Positions 5,152 through 14,156 are shown, counted from the stretch's first letter. The stretch: 20,196 nt of DNA from CTSOIL-112 sp964293815 (GCA_964293815.1 CAXYYC010000034.1:1-20196); one strand, 5' to 3'. Program-made: numbers and translations. The notes: generated by a model not told the origin, from the letters alone.

Positions 5152-7737
5152 ATGTTACAAGCATATCGTGAACACGTTGCCGAGCGCGCCGCGTTGGGCA
5201 TTCCACCTCTCCCGCTCACTGCCAAGCAAACAGCGGATTTGATCGAATTATTGAAAAACCCACCAGCAGGTGAAGAAGCGTTTTTGGTTGATCTGTTGAC
5301 CAATCGCGTACCGGCGGGTGTGGATGATGCGGCTCGTGTTAAAGCCAGCTATCTGTCTGCGGTGGCGCACGGTGACGAAAAATGCGCGCTGATCTCTGCT
5401 GAACGTGCAACTGAGTTGCTCGGCACGATGCTCGGCGGCTATAACGTAGCGCCGTTGGTTGATTTGTTGGACAACGCGACCGTGGGTACGATTGCTGCGG
5501 ATGCGTTGAAAAAAACCTTGCTGGTATTTGATCAATTCCACGATGTGAAAGACAAAGCCGATAAAGGCAATGCGAACGCGAAAGCCGTTTTGCAAAGCTG
5601 GGCGGATGCTGAGTGGTTCACTTCACGTCCAGAAGTGCCTGAAAGCTTGACCATCACCGTATTTAAAGTAACCGGTGAAACCAACACCGATGACTTGTCA
5701 CCTGCTCCGGATGCGTGGAGCCGTCCTGACATTCCATTGCATGCTTTGGCTATGTTGAAAAATAAACGCGATGGCATTGAACCGGAAGAAGATGGCAAAC
5801 GCGGCCCAGTCAAATTCCTCGAAGACATGCGTGCAAAAGGCAATTTGGTTGCCTATGTGGGTGACGTTGTCGGCACGGGTTCTTCACGCAAATCTGCGAC
5901 CAACTCGGTATTGTGGTTCACGGGCGAAGACGTGCCGTTCGTACCGAACAAACGCTTTGGTGGTGTATGCTTGGGTTCAAAAATTGCACCGATTTTCTAC
6001 AACACGATGGAAGACGCAGGCGCGTTGCCAATCGAGTTGGATGTGACTCAAATGAATATGGGTGACGTGGTTGAGTTGCGCCCATATGATGGCAAAGCGT
6101 TGAAAGACGGCCAAGTCATCGCTGAATTTAAAGTGAAATCCGATGTGTTGTTTGACGAAGTGCGTGCCGGTGGCCGTATTCCATTGATTATCGGTCGTGG
6201 CTTGACTGCCAAAGCGCGCGAAGCTTTGGGCTTGCCTGTATCAACCTTGTTCCGTTTGCCAACCAATCCGGCAGACAGCGGCAAAGGCTTCTCCTTGGCG
6301 CAAAAAATGGTCGGTCGCGCATGTGGCTTGCCTGATGGTCAAGGTATCCGTCCAGGTACGTACTGCGAACCAAAAATGACCACGGTGGGTTCACAAGACA
6401 CCACCGGTCCAATGACTCGTGACGAGTTGAAAGATTTGGCGTGCTTGGGCTTCTCAGCAGATATGGTGATGCAATCATTCTGTCACACTGCCGCGTATCC
6501 AAAACCAGTGGACGTGAAAATGCACCACGAATTGCCAGACTTCATCAGCACGCGCGGCGGTGTCGCTTTGCGTCCAGGTGATGGCGTGATTCACTCATGG
6601 TTGAACCGCTTGTTATTGCCTGATACCGTTGGTACCGGCGGCGACTCACACACCCGTTTCCCACTCGGCATTTCATTCCCAGCCGGTTCTGGCTTGGTGG
6701 CGTTCGCGGCGGCGACTGGCGTGATGCCTTTGGATATGCCTGAATCAGTGTTGGTACGTTTCAAAGGCACACTCAATCCGGGCGTGACTTTGCGTGATTT
6801 GGTCAATGCGATTCCGCTGTACGCGATCAAAGCCGGTTTGTTGACTGTTGAAAAACAAGGCAAGAAAAACATTTTCTCAGGCCGCATTCTCGAAATCGAA
6901 GGTTTGCCTGATTTGAAAGTGGAGCAAGCATTTGAATTGTCTGATGCGTCTGCTGAGCGTTCTGCCGCTGGCTGTACCGTTCACCTGAACAAAGAACCGA
7001 TCATCGAGTACATGAATTCGAACATCACCATGATGAAATGGATGATTGCCGAAGGCTACCAAGATGCCCGCACTTTGGCGCGTCGCATCAAAGCGATGGA
7101 AGACTGGTTGAAAGATCCGCAATTGCTCAAAGGTGACGATGACGCGGAATACGCAGCAGTGATCGACATTGATTTGGCTGATATTCATGAGCCAATCGTT
7201 GCTTGCCCGAACGATCCAGACGACGTGAAAACCTTGTCTGACGTGGCTGGTGCGAAGATTGACGAAGTGTTCATCGGCTCGTGCATGACCAATATCGGTC
7301 ACTTCCGTGCGGCGTCTAAATTGCTCGAAGGCAAACGCGACATCCCTGTGAAATTGTGGATTGCGCCACCGACTAAGATGGATGCGAAACAATTGACCGA
7401 AGAAGGCCACTACAACGTCCTCGGTACTGCCGGTGCGCGTATGGAAATGCCAGGTTGTTCATTGTGTATGGGTAACCAAGCACAAGTGCGCGAAGGTGCG
7501 ACCGTGATGTCGACTTCAACCCGTAACTTCCCGAACCGTTTGGGTAAAAATACCTTCGTCTACCTCGGCTCGGCTGAGTTGGCGGCGGTGTGCTCGAAAC
7601 TGGGCAAAATCCCAACTCGTGAAGAGTACTTGGCTGAAACCGGTGTGTTGGCGCCTGCCAGCAAAGATATTTACAAATATCTGAACTTTGACCAAATCAA
7701 GGACTACACCGACGTGGCCAGCGAAGTCAAAGCGTAA
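5152..7737 (+). CDS. acnB: Aconitate hydratase B (bifunctional aconitase / 2-methylisocitrate dehydratase)
   Basis: The 861-residue product has the AcnB domain order: N-terminal HEAT-like helical domain (1 to about 160), the swivel domain (about 165-370, with TNTDDLSPAPDAW and GDVVGTGSSRKSATNSV), then the catalytic domains. The three cysteines that bind the [4Fe-4S] cluster are C711 (GSCMTN), C769 and C772 (GCSLC), matching E. coli AcnB. It interconverts citrate and isocitrate through cis-aconitate in the TCA cycle. An AAGGAAG site lies 5 bases before the ATG. A strong intrinsic terminator follows, so the gene is monocistronic. Its consumer, isocitrate dehydrogenase, is encoded 11 kb downstream. 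Confidence 0.98.
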   Translation: MLQAYREHVAERAALGIPPLPLTAKQTADLIELLKNPPAGEEAFLVDLLTNRVPAGVDDAARVKASYLSAVAHGDEKCALISAERATELLGTMLGGYNVAPLVDLLDNATVGTIAADALKKTLLVFDQFHDVKDKADKGNANAKAVLQSWADAEWFTSRPEVPESLTITVFKVTGETNTDDLSPAPDAWSRPDIPLHALAMLKNKRDGIEPEEDGKRGPVKFLEDMRAKGNLVAYVGDVVGTGSSRKSATNSVLWFTGEDVPFVPNKRFGGVCLGSKIAPIFYNTMEDAGALPIELDVTQMNMGDVVELRPYDGKALKDGQVIAEFKVKSDVLFDEVRAGGRIPLIIGRGLTAKAREALGLPVSTLFRLPTNPADSGKGFSLAQKMVGRACGLPDGQGIRPGTYCEPKMTTVGSQDTTGPMTRDELKDLACLGFSADMVMQSFCHTAAYPKPVDVKMHHELPDFISTRGGVALRPGDGVIHSWLNRLLLPDTVGTGGDSHTRFPLGISFPAGSGLVAFAAATGVMPLDMPESVLVRFKGTLNPGVTLRDLVNAIPLYAIKAGLLTVEKQGKKNIFSGRILEIEGLPDLKVEQAFELSDASAERSAAGCTVHLNKEPIIEYMNSNITMMKWMIAEGYQDARTLARRIKAMEDWLKDPQLLKGDDDAEYAAVIDIDLADIHEPIVACPNDPDDVKTLSDVAGAKIDEVFIGSCMTNIGHFRAASKLLEGKRDIPVKLWIAPPTKMDAKQLTEEGHYNVLGTAGARMEMPGCSLCMGNQAQVREGATVMSTSTRNFPNRLGKNTFVYLGSAELAAVCSKLGKIPTREEYLAETGVLAPASKDIYKYLNFDQIKDYTDVASEVKA

Positions 7738-7761
7738 TTTTTTGACAGCGTGACCCAGAGA

Positions 7762-7789
7762 ACGGCGAGCAGAAATGCTCGCCGTTTTT
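7762..7789 (+). terminator. Intrinsic terminator of acnB
   Basis: ACGGCGAGCA (7762-7771) pairs perfectly with TGCTCGCCGT (7776-7785) around a GAAA tetraloop, followed by a T-run to 7789. It sits 25 bases after the acnB stop and separates acnB from the fds operon. Confidence 0.93.
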
Positions 7790-7801
7790 GCTGCTGTGCT
7801 A

Positions 7802-7924
7802 TTGCATGATGGCTCTTGCATGAGGTCTTGCATAGACCATTGATTTGCGCCAAACTTCGTGCATCCATTCTTGTACATAAAATATACTCTATGATAGTAT
7901 TTGCTTAAATAAAAATTTGCATGA
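7802..7924 (+). repeat. Repeated TTGCATGA-type octamers upstream of fdsG
   Basis: TTGCATGA occurs at 7802-7809, 7816-7823 and 7917-7924, and TTGCATAG at 7828-7835. The first three copies are spaced 14 and 12 bases apart. The third also forms the loop of a short hairpin, GGTCT (7824-7828) with AGACC (7834-7838). They lie upstream of and around the candidate fds promoter. Confidence 0.5.
7871..7900 (+). promoter_or_regulatory. Candidate fds promoter with an overlapping palindrome
   Basis: TTGTAC (7871-7876), an 18-base spacer and TAGTAT (7895-7900) form a plausible promoter about 60 bases before the fdsG start. ATACT (7884-7888) and AGTAT (7896-7900) are inverted arms separated by 7 bases. They overlap the -10 element and resemble the AT-rich interrupted palindromes bound by LysR-type regulators. 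Confidence 0.45.
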
Positions 7925-7961
7925 GCGGGCGTCAATTCATACGCCGCACAAAGGAGACCAA

Positions 7962-8417
7962 ATGGATGTTCAGCAACAACAGGTGGTTGGCGCGGCGCTG
8001 ACAGCGCATGAGGGGATGGTGGGTGCGTTATTACCGATCCTGCATCAGATTCAAGCCGCATTGGGTTTCGTTCCACCCGCGTGCGTGCCGCAAATCGCGC
8101 GCGCTCTGAATCTGTCGAGCGCACAGGTGCACGGCGTGCTGTCGTTTTATCACTTTTTCCGTACTGAGCCATTGGCCTCGAAACATCAGATGCAATTGTG
8201 CGTCGCTGAGGCATGCCAAGCGCGCGGTGCGCTGAAATTACAAGCGCAGTGCGATGATTTGGTTCAATCTTTGGGTGAAACTAAATTAAGCGTCGAACCA
8301 ATTTACTGCCTTGGTCAATGCGCCACGGGGCCTGCGGCCATGCTCGATGGTCGGCTCAAAGCGCGTTTGACGATTGAACAGGTGCAGACTTGGTTGGATG
8401 CGGAGGCTTCAGCATGA
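7962..8417 (+). CDS. fdsG: NAD-dependent formate dehydrogenase gamma subunit
   Basis: The 151-residue product is a NuoE-like, thioredoxin-fold [2Fe-2S] protein. Its cluster ligands are C80 and C85 (LCVAEAC) and C116 and C120 (CLGQC), the 24-kDa subunit pattern. It is an electron-transfer subunit of the soluble FdsABG formate dehydrogenase, close to the FMN of FdsB. An AAAGGAGA site 3-5 bases before the ATG at 7962 decides the start. The frame extends to a TTG at 7917, but that has no such site. The last bases overlap the fdsB start (ATGA). It is the first gene of the fds operon. Confidence 0.95.
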   Translation: MDVQQQQVVGAALTAHEGMVGALLPILHQIQAALGFVPPACVPQIARALNLSSAQVHGVLSFYHFFRTEPLASKHQMQLCVAEACQARGALKLQAQCDDLVQSLGETKLSVEPIYCLGQCATGPAAMLDGRLKARLTIEQVQTWLDAEASA

Positions 8418-9979
8418 AAACCGTTTACATTCCGATGGATTCAGCAGCCTTGAGTTTGGGTGCGGATGAATTGGCCGTCTCATTGCAGGCGTGGGCATCC
8501 GCGCATGATGAGGACATTCGCATCGTGCGCAACGGCTCGCGCGGTATGCTGTGGTTGGAGCCGCTGATTGAGGTGCAAACCGAACGTGGGCGCGTGGGGT
8601 ACGCATGTGCTCAGGTGGATACCTTGACGCAGTGGCTGGATGCGGGTTTGCTCGATGGCGCACCATTGGACAGCTCAATCGGCGTGGTGGAGGAGCATCC
8701 GTATCTGCGCGGACAGGAGCGCTTGACCTTCGCGCGCATCGGCGTGACCGATCCGCTGAGTTTGGCTGAATACGAGGCGCATGGCGGTTGGGCGGGGCTG
8801 CGGCGCGCGTTGACGATGGATTCTGCAGACATGGTTCAGGCGGTGCTGGACTCGGGTTTGCGCGGGCGTGGCGGCGCGGCATTTCCGGCGGGGATTAAGT
8901 GGCAAACGGTGTTGGCGCAAAATGCGCCACAAAAATACATTGTGTGCAATGCCGATGAGGGCGACTCGGGCACGTTTTCTGATCGTTTGTTGATGGAGTC
9001 CGACCCGTATATGTTGATCGAGGGCATGGTCATTGCCGGATTGGCGGTGCAGGCGACACAGGGCTTTATTTATGTGCGCGCTGAGTATCCGCATTCGATT
9101 GCGGTATTGCACACGGCGATCGCGCGTGCGCAAGCGGCCGGCTGGCTCGGTGAACGGATTCAAGGGACGGCGCATACCTTTCATTTGAGCGTGCGTCAGG
9201 CGGCGGGCGCATACATTTGCGGCGAAGAAACCGCGTTGTTGGAAAGTATTGAGGGCAAACGCGGCATCGTGCGTGCCAAGCCGCCGCTACCGGCGATTCA
9301 GGGTTTGTTTGCTCGGCCAACGGTGATTAATAATGCGATTACTTTGGCAACCGTGCCGCTGATTTTTGCCAAAGGTGCCGAGTTTTACCGTGATTATGGT
9401 TTGGGGCGTTCGCGCGGCACTTTACCGTTTCAATTGGCGGGCAATGTGCGCCAAGGCGGCTTGGTGGAAAAAGCCTTCGGTATTACCTTGCGCCAACTGG
9501 TGATGGATTTCGGCGGTGGCACGGCTTCAGGCCGACCGATTAAGGCGATTCAGGTCGGCGGGCCATTGGGCAGTTATGTACCGGAATCGCAATGGGATGT
9601 GCCGATGGATTATGAACAATACGCGCAAATGGGCGCGGTCGTCGGGCATGGCGGCATCGTGGTGCATGACGATACGGTGGATATGCGCGATATGGCGCGG
9701 TATGCGATGGCGTTTTGTGCGCTGGAGTCGTGTGGCAAATGCACACCGTGCCGCATTGGCTCGGTGCGTGGGGTTGAGGTGATAGATCGTTTCGTATCCG
9801 AACCGGCGCAGGCGTCAGTGCACGAGGTGCTGTTGCGTGATTTGTGCGATACGATGGTGAGTGCGTCGATGTGCGCGATGGGCAGTATGACGCCGTATCC
9901 GGTGCTGTCCGCGTTGAATCATTACCCCGAGGATTTTCAAGTGAAACCGCATGAGTCAGCGGTGAAAGGCACGGCATGA
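8414..9979 (+). CDS. fdsB: NAD-dependent formate dehydrogenase beta subunit (diaphorase)
   Basis: The 521-residue product is NuoF-like. An N-terminal region of about 95 residues has no cluster cysteines and corresponds to the degenerate thioredoxin-like domain of FdsB. The FMN and NADH binding region follows, with GLRGRGGAAFPAGIKW (148-163) and NADEGDSGTF (179-188). The C-terminal [4Fe-4S] domain has C440, C443 and C446 (ESCGKCTPCRIG) and C487. It passes electrons from formate through FMN to NAD+. The ATG at 8414 overlaps the fdsG stop and has GGAGG 7 bases upstream. The last ATGA overlaps fdsA. These overlaps imply translational coupling and equal subunit amounts. Confidence 0.96.
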   Translation: MKTVYIPMDSAALSLGADELAVSLQAWASAHDEDIRIVRNGSRGMLWLEPLIEVQTERGRVGYACAQVDTLTQWLDAGLLDGAPLDSSIGVVEEHPYLRGQERLTFARIGVTDPLSLAEYEAHGGWAGLRRALTMDSADMVQAVLDSGLRGRGGAAFPAGIKWQTVLAQNAPQKYIVCNADEGDSGTFSDRLLMESDPYMLIEGMVIAGLAVQATQGFIYVRAEYPHSIAVLHTAIARAQAAGWLGERIQGTAHTFHLSVRQAAGAYICGEETALLESIEGKRGIVRAKPPLPAIQGLFARPTVINNAITLATVPLIFAKGAEFYRDYGLGRSRGTLPFQLAGNVRQGGLVEKAFGITLRQLVMDFGGGTASGRPIKAIQVGGPLGSYVPESQWDVPMDYEQYAQMGAVVGHGGIVVHDDTVDMRDMARYAMAFCALESCGKCTPCRIGSVRGVEVIDRFVSEPAQASVHEVLLRDLCDTMVSASMCAMGSMTPYPVLSALNHYPEDFQVKPHESAVKGTA

Positions 9980-12852
9980 ATACCATAGAAATTGATCGTG
10001 GGACACCGGCGCGTCACAGTACAGAGCAGGTTGAATTGACCATCGATGGGCAAACCATCCGTGTGCCTGCGGGTACGTCGATCATGCGCGCGGCTTCATT
10101 GCTTGACACCCAGATTCCGAAACTGTGCGCGACCGATTCATTGGAGCCGTTCGGATCGTGCCGCATGTGTTTGGTGGAAATTGAAGGGCGGCGCGGCTTT
10201 CCAGCCTCGTGCACCACGCCGGTTGAGGCAGGTATGCAGGTGAAAACGCAGAGCGAGAAATTGCACCAACTGCGGCGCAATGTGATGGAGCTGTACATTT
10301 CCGACCATCCGCTCGATTGCCTAACCTGTGCGGCCAATGGCAATTGCGAATTACAAACTGTCGCCGGTGTGACCGGTCTGCGTGAAGTGCGCTATGGTTT
10401 TGCGGGGGATAATCATTTTGATGCCGCGCACGCCGCGCCGAAAGACGAGTCCAATCCGTACTTTACCTATGATTCGTCCAAATGTATTGTGTGCAATCGA
10501 TGCGTGCGTGCCTGTGAGGAAACGCAGGGCACATTCGCCTTGACGATTGACGGGCGTGGTTTCGCTTCGCGCGTGACGGCGGGGCAAAAGCAGGACTTTT
10601 TGGCTTCGGATTGCGTCAGTTGCGGCGCGTGCGTTGATGCTTGCCCGACGGCGACATTGACCGAAAAAAGCATTATCCAATGGGGTCAAGCCGAGCGTAG
10701 CGTCATCACTACCTGCGCGTATTGCGGCGTGGGCTGTAATTTCAAGGCAGAAATCAAAGGCGAACAAGTGGTGCGCATGACGCCGTGGAAAGCAGGCAAG
10801 GCGAACGAAGGCCACGCCTGCGTCAAAGGGCGCTTTGCCTGGGGTTACGCCACCCACAAGGACCGCGTGACCCAGCCGATGATCCGCGCGAGCATTCACG
10901 AACCGTGGCAAGAGGCCTCTTGGGACACAGCGATTGCCTATGTGGTGGACAAATTCAGCGCGATTCAAACGCAATACGGCAAAAATGCGCTCGGCGGCAT
11001 CACCTCATCGCGTTGCACCAACGAAGAAACCTATTTGGTACAAAAATTCATGCGCGCCGTGCTGGGTACTAACAACGTTGATACCTGCGCGCGGGTGTGC
11101 CATTCGCCGACCGGCTACGGTTTGGGGCAGGCGTTTGGCACATCGGCAGGCACGCAAACCTTTAAATCGGTCGAACATGCCGATGTGATTGTGGTCATCG
11201 GTGCGAATCCGACCGACGCGCATCCGGTGTTTGGCTCGCGCTTGAAAAAGCGTTTGCGTCAAGGGGCGCGGCTGATTGTGATTGACCCGCGAGCGATTGA
11301 TTTGGTCGATTCGCCACAGATCAAGGCTGAATACCACCTGCAACTGCGCCCAGGAACCAATGTCGCGGTCATTAATGCCTTGGCGCACACGATACTCACC
11401 GAAGGCTTGTACGACCGAGCGTTTGTGGCGCAACGCTGTGACAATGCCTCGTTTGAGTTCTGGCAAAAATTCATTCGTCAGCCGGAAAATTCACCCGAGG
11501 CGCTCGCCGCGATCACTGGTGTGCCTGCTGAAACCATGCGCCAAGCCGCGCGTTTGTACGCCACCGGCGGTAATGCCGCGATTTACTACGGTTTGGGCGT
11601 GACCGAACATGCGCAAGGCTCGACTGCGGTCATGGGTATTGCCAATTTGGCCATGCTCACCGGCAATATTGGCCGCGAAGGCGTCGGCGTGAATCCATTG
11701 CGCGGGCAAAACAATGTTCAAGGCTCGTGCGATATGGGTTCGTTCCCGCACGAGTTTCCGGGCTACCGCCATGTGTCCAATGACGCCGTGCGCGCGCAAT
11801 TTGAAGCCGGATGGGCCTGTGCGCTTGACGCCCAGCCCGGTTTACGCATTCCGAATATGTTTGACGCCGCCTTGGCAGGGCAATTCAAAGGAATGTATTG
11901 CCAAGGCGAAGACATCGTGCAGTCCGATCCGAATACGCAACACGTCACACACGCCTTGGCGCAACTCGATTGTCTGGTGGTGCAGGATATTTTCCTCAAT
12001 GAAACGGCGAAATACGCCCATGTATTTTTACCCGGCAGTAGCTTTTTGGAAAAAGACGGCACGTTTACCAATGCCGAGCGACGCATCAATCGGGTGCGCA
12101 AGGTCATGACGCCGTTGGCTGGCTACGCGGATTGGCAAGTCACGCAAAAACTCGCGCAGGCATTCGGCTACCCGATGAATTACGCGCATCCGAGCGAAAT
12201 CATGGATGAAATCGCGCGTCTGACGCCGACCTTTGCTGGTGTCAGTTATGACAAATTGGAGCGATTGGGCAGTGTGCAATGGCCGTGCAACGACAGCACG
12301 CCCGAGGCGGGCACGGCGATCATGCACACCGAATCGTTTGCGCGCGGCTTGGGACGGTTTTTGGTCACGCAATACATCCCGAGCGACGAAAAAGTCACGC
12401 CGAAGTTCCCCTTATTGCTCACCACTGGACGGATTTTGTCGCAATACAACGTCGGCGCACAGACGCGGCGCACCGCCAACAGTGTTTGGCATGAGCAAGA
12501 CTGGCTCGATATTCACCCCGAAGACGCGAAAGAGCGCGGCATTGCCGATGGCGACTGGGTGCGCGTGCGCAGTCGCGCTGGCGAAACCATGCTCCAAGCG
12601 AACATCTCCGAGCGCATGCAACCCGGTGTGGTTTACACCACTTTCCACTTCCCCGAATCGGGCGCGAATGTGGTCACCACCGATAATTCGGACTGGGCGA
12701 CCAATTGCCCCGAATATAAAGTGACTGCGGTGCAGGTTCGGCGCGAGGACGACGTATCGGTTCGGCCATCGGCGTGGCAAAGCTTTCAAGAAATGCAAAT
12801 GCGTTTTTGGCAACAACGTAAGCCTTTGGCAGAAAAATCGTCGAAGTCATGA
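9976..12852 (+). CDS. fdsA: NAD-dependent formate dehydrogenase catalytic alpha subunit
   Basis: The 958-residue product starts with a NuoG-like part. It has [2Fe-2S] ligands C51, C62, C65 and C79, a His-ligated cluster site H111, C115, C118 and C124, and two ferredoxin-type [4Fe-4S] motifs (C170-173-176-180 and C213-216-219-223). The molybdopterin oxidoreductase part follows, with its own [4Fe-4S] ligands C247, C250, C254 and C282. The likely metal ligand is C375, followed by the catalytic H376 (ARVCHSPTG). It is a cysteine, not selenocysteine, enzyme. The C-terminal dinucleotide-binding domain starts near LLLTTGRILSQYN. It oxidises formate to CO2 at a Mo (or W) bis-MGD centre. No twin-arginine signal is present, so it acts in the cytoplasm. 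AAAGG lies 6 bases before the ATG. Confidence 0.97.
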   Translation: MNTIEIDRGTPARHSTEQVELTIDGQTIRVPAGTSIMRAASLLDTQIPKLCATDSLEPFGSCRMCLVEIEGRRGFPASCTTPVEAGMQVKTQSEKLHQLRRNVMELYISDHPLDCLTCAANGNCELQTVAGVTGLREVRYGFAGDNHFDAAHAAPKDESNPYFTYDSSKCIVCNRCVRACEETQGTFALTIDGRGFASRVTAGQKQDFLASDCVSCGACVDACPTATLTEKSIIQWGQAERSVITTCAYCGVGCNFKAEIKGEQVVRMTPWKAGKANEGHACVKGRFAWGYATHKDRVTQPMIRASIHEPWQEASWDTAIAYVVDKFSAIQTQYGKNALGGITSSRCTNEETYLVQKFMRAVLGTNNVDTCARVCHSPTGYGLGQAFGTSAGTQTFKSVEHADVIVVIGANPTDAHPVFGSRLKKRLRQGARLIVIDPRAIDLVDSPQIKAEYHLQLRPGTNVAVINALAHTILTEGLYDRAFVAQRCDNASFEFWQKFIRQPENSPEALAAITGVPAETMRQAARLYATGGNAAIYYGLGVTEHAQGSTAVMGIANLAMLTGNIGREGVGVNPLRGQNNVQGSCDMGSFPHEFPGYRHVSNDAVRAQFEAGWACALDAQPGLRIPNMFDAALAGQFKGMYCQGEDIVQSDPNTQHVTHALAQLDCLVVQDIFLNETAKYAHVFLPGSSFLEKDGTFTNAERRINRVRKVMTPLAGYADWQVTQKLAQAFGYPMNYAHPSEIMDEIARLTPTFAGVSYDKLERLGSVQWPCNDSTPEAGTAIMHTESFARGLGRFLVTQYIPSDEKVTPKFPLLLTTGRILSQYNVGAQTRRTANSVWHEQDWLDIHPEDAKERGIADGDWVRVRSRAGETMLQANISERMQPGVVYTTFHFPESGANVVTTDNSDWATNCPEYKVTAVQVRREDDVSVRPSAWQSFQEMQMRFWQQRKPLAEKSSKS

Positions 12853-13721
12853 GTGAGTTGACCAAAACCGCCAAGTCGATATGTTCGTCAATGGATGAGG
12901 AACATGAGCTGCACGCCATGCGCCCAGCCCGAATTTGGCCGATACGCGCGGGGCAATTGCACGCGCCCGCCGATGATGTATTGGCCTGCGAAGAGCCAAT
13001 TGCGCTGGAAATCAATGGCATTTCGCACGCGGTGATGATGGCGACGCCGAGCGATTTGACCGAGTTCGCGCTCGGTTTTGCCTACAGCGAGGGCATTATT
13101 GAACGGCGAGCGGATGTGTATGACATCGAGATTGAGCCGCAAAACCTCGGTATTCTGGTGCGCATGACCGTGAGCAGTGCGCAGTTTGAGCAATTAAAAG
13201 CAGTGCGACGAACTCTGCTTGGCCGTACCGGCTGCGGGCTGTGCGGCGTGGATTCGCTGGCGTATTTTGAGCAGCAACCGGCGGCGAATCCCAATCGCGT
13301 GGCATCACGCTTGGACATCGGGCTATTGGATGAGGTGCTGGCGCGATTTGAGCATTTGCAAACCATGCGCAACCAGACGGGAACGACCCACGCCGCCGCA
13401 TGGGTGAATTGGCAAGGCGAAGTATTATTGATTCGTGAGGATGTGGGGCGGCACAATGCGCTGGACAAACTCATCGGCGCGCTGATCGATAGCGACGCCC
13501 AGCCGCATGAAGGCTTTGTGCTGGTGAGCAGTCGCGCCAGTTACGAAATGGTGCAAAAAACCGTGCGCTGGGGCGCGAGCTGCTTGGTGTCGGTGTCCGC
13601 CGCGACCGCCAAAGCGGTAGATTGGGCGCAGAGGTATCAATTGCAACTGATCGGCTTCGCCCGACCGAGACGAGCAGTGTTGTACACGGACGTTTCACAG
13701 CAAGAGATTTTTAAGGAATAA
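12849..13721 (+). CDS. fdhD: Formate dehydrogenase accessory sulfurtransferase FdhD/FdsC
   Basis: The 290-residue product belongs to the FdhD family. It has the EEPIALEING start of the conserved domain (48-57), the FALGFAYSEGII motif (73-84), and the redox pair C129 and C132 (TGCGLCG). It also has the REDVGRHNALDKLIG motif and the SSRASYEMVQKT motif. FdhD takes sulfur from a cysteine desulfurase such as IscS and passes it to the bis-MGD cofactor, which is needed for formate dehydrogenase activity. It is called FdsC in fds operons. The start overlaps the fdsA stop as ATGA, with only a weak ribosome-binding site, so translation is probably coupled. Confidence 0.95.
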   Translation: MSELTKTAKSICSSMDEEHELHAMRPARIWPIRAGQLHAPADDVLACEEPIALEINGISHAVMMATPSDLTEFALGFAYSEGIIERRADVYDIEIEPQNLGILVRMTVSSAQFEQLKAVRRTLLGRTGCGLCGVDSLAYFEQQPAANPNRVASRLDIGLLDEVLARFEHLQTMRNQTGTTHAAAWVNWQGEVLLIREDVGRHNALDKLIGALIDSDAQPHEGFVLVSSRASYEMVQKTVRWGASCLVSVSAATAKAVDWAQRYQLQLIGFARPRRAVLYTDVSQQEIFKE

Positions 13722-13723
13722 AC

Positions 13724-13972
13724 ATGAATGTCACCACGGAGCAGCGCGAAGAGGGTGCGCAATTGATCAAAATGGCCAATCAAATCGGCCAGTTTTTCGA
13801 GACGAACGGTGCGCCGGAGGAAATGGGACAATATGCGATTGCGCACATCGACGCATTTTGGGCACCCATGATGCGCGTGCAGATGCAAGCACTATTGCAA
13901 ACGGGTCATACGCAGGGATTGAGCCCATTCATGCAGGCCGCATTTGTGCGGGCGGGTTGGGATCAAGTATGA
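13724..13972 (+). CDS. fdsD: Formate dehydrogenase delta subunit / assembly protein FdsD
   Basis: This 82-residue acidic-to-neutral protein starts 2 bases after the fdhD stop and has AAGGA 6 bases upstream. Its sequence (LIKMANQIGQFFE, then an IAHIDAFWAPMMR stretch and an ending with RAGWDQV) fits the FdsD/delta family found last in fdsGBACD operons. FdsD has no cofactor motif and assists the maturation or cofactor supply of FdsA. It completes the operon. I saw no clear intrinsic terminator after it. Confidence 0.92.
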   Translation: MNVTTEQREEGAQLIKMANQIGQFFETNGAPEEMGQYAIAHIDAFWAPMMRVQMQALLQTGHTQGLSPFMQAAFVRAGWDQV

Positions 13973-14059
13973 GCAACCGAGGGTAATTGAGCGCAAAAAT
14001 GGCGATCAAGCAATCTATTCTGCACGATCATCAAATACAGATTGAAGTTTTGAATCCGG

Positions 14060-14096
14060 CAGATAAAAAAGGAAAAGCTTGCTATAACTTTATCTG
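14060..14096 (+). promoter_or_regulatory. Candidate aphA promoter within a perfect inverted repeat
   Basis: An extended -10 element, TGCTATAAC (14080-14088), lies about 70 bases before the phosphatase ATG and has no good -35 element. It is bracketed by perfect 8-base inverted arms, CAGATAAA (14060-14067) and TTTATCTG (14089-14096). This arrangement suggests an operator over the promoter. Confidence 0.45.
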
Positions 14097-14156
14097 AAAC
14101 AGGTATATCCTGTGCGTAGCATCATCTTCATTCATCTAAAAACAAAGGAGAGTTCT

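Noticed and set aside
6877..7410. Leftward open frame of 177 codons inside acnB
   Set aside because: It lies antisense to a confident, conserved gene, with composition expected of a shadow frame.
7516..8214. Long leftward open frame (232 codons) across the acnB end, intergenic DNA and fdsG
   Set aside because: It runs through the acnB terminator and two well-supported genes on the other strand, and the sequence resembles no family.
10351..10974. Leftward open frame of 207 codons inside fdsA
   Set aside because: It is antisense to the cluster-binding region of fdsA, whose cysteine motifs explain the sequence.
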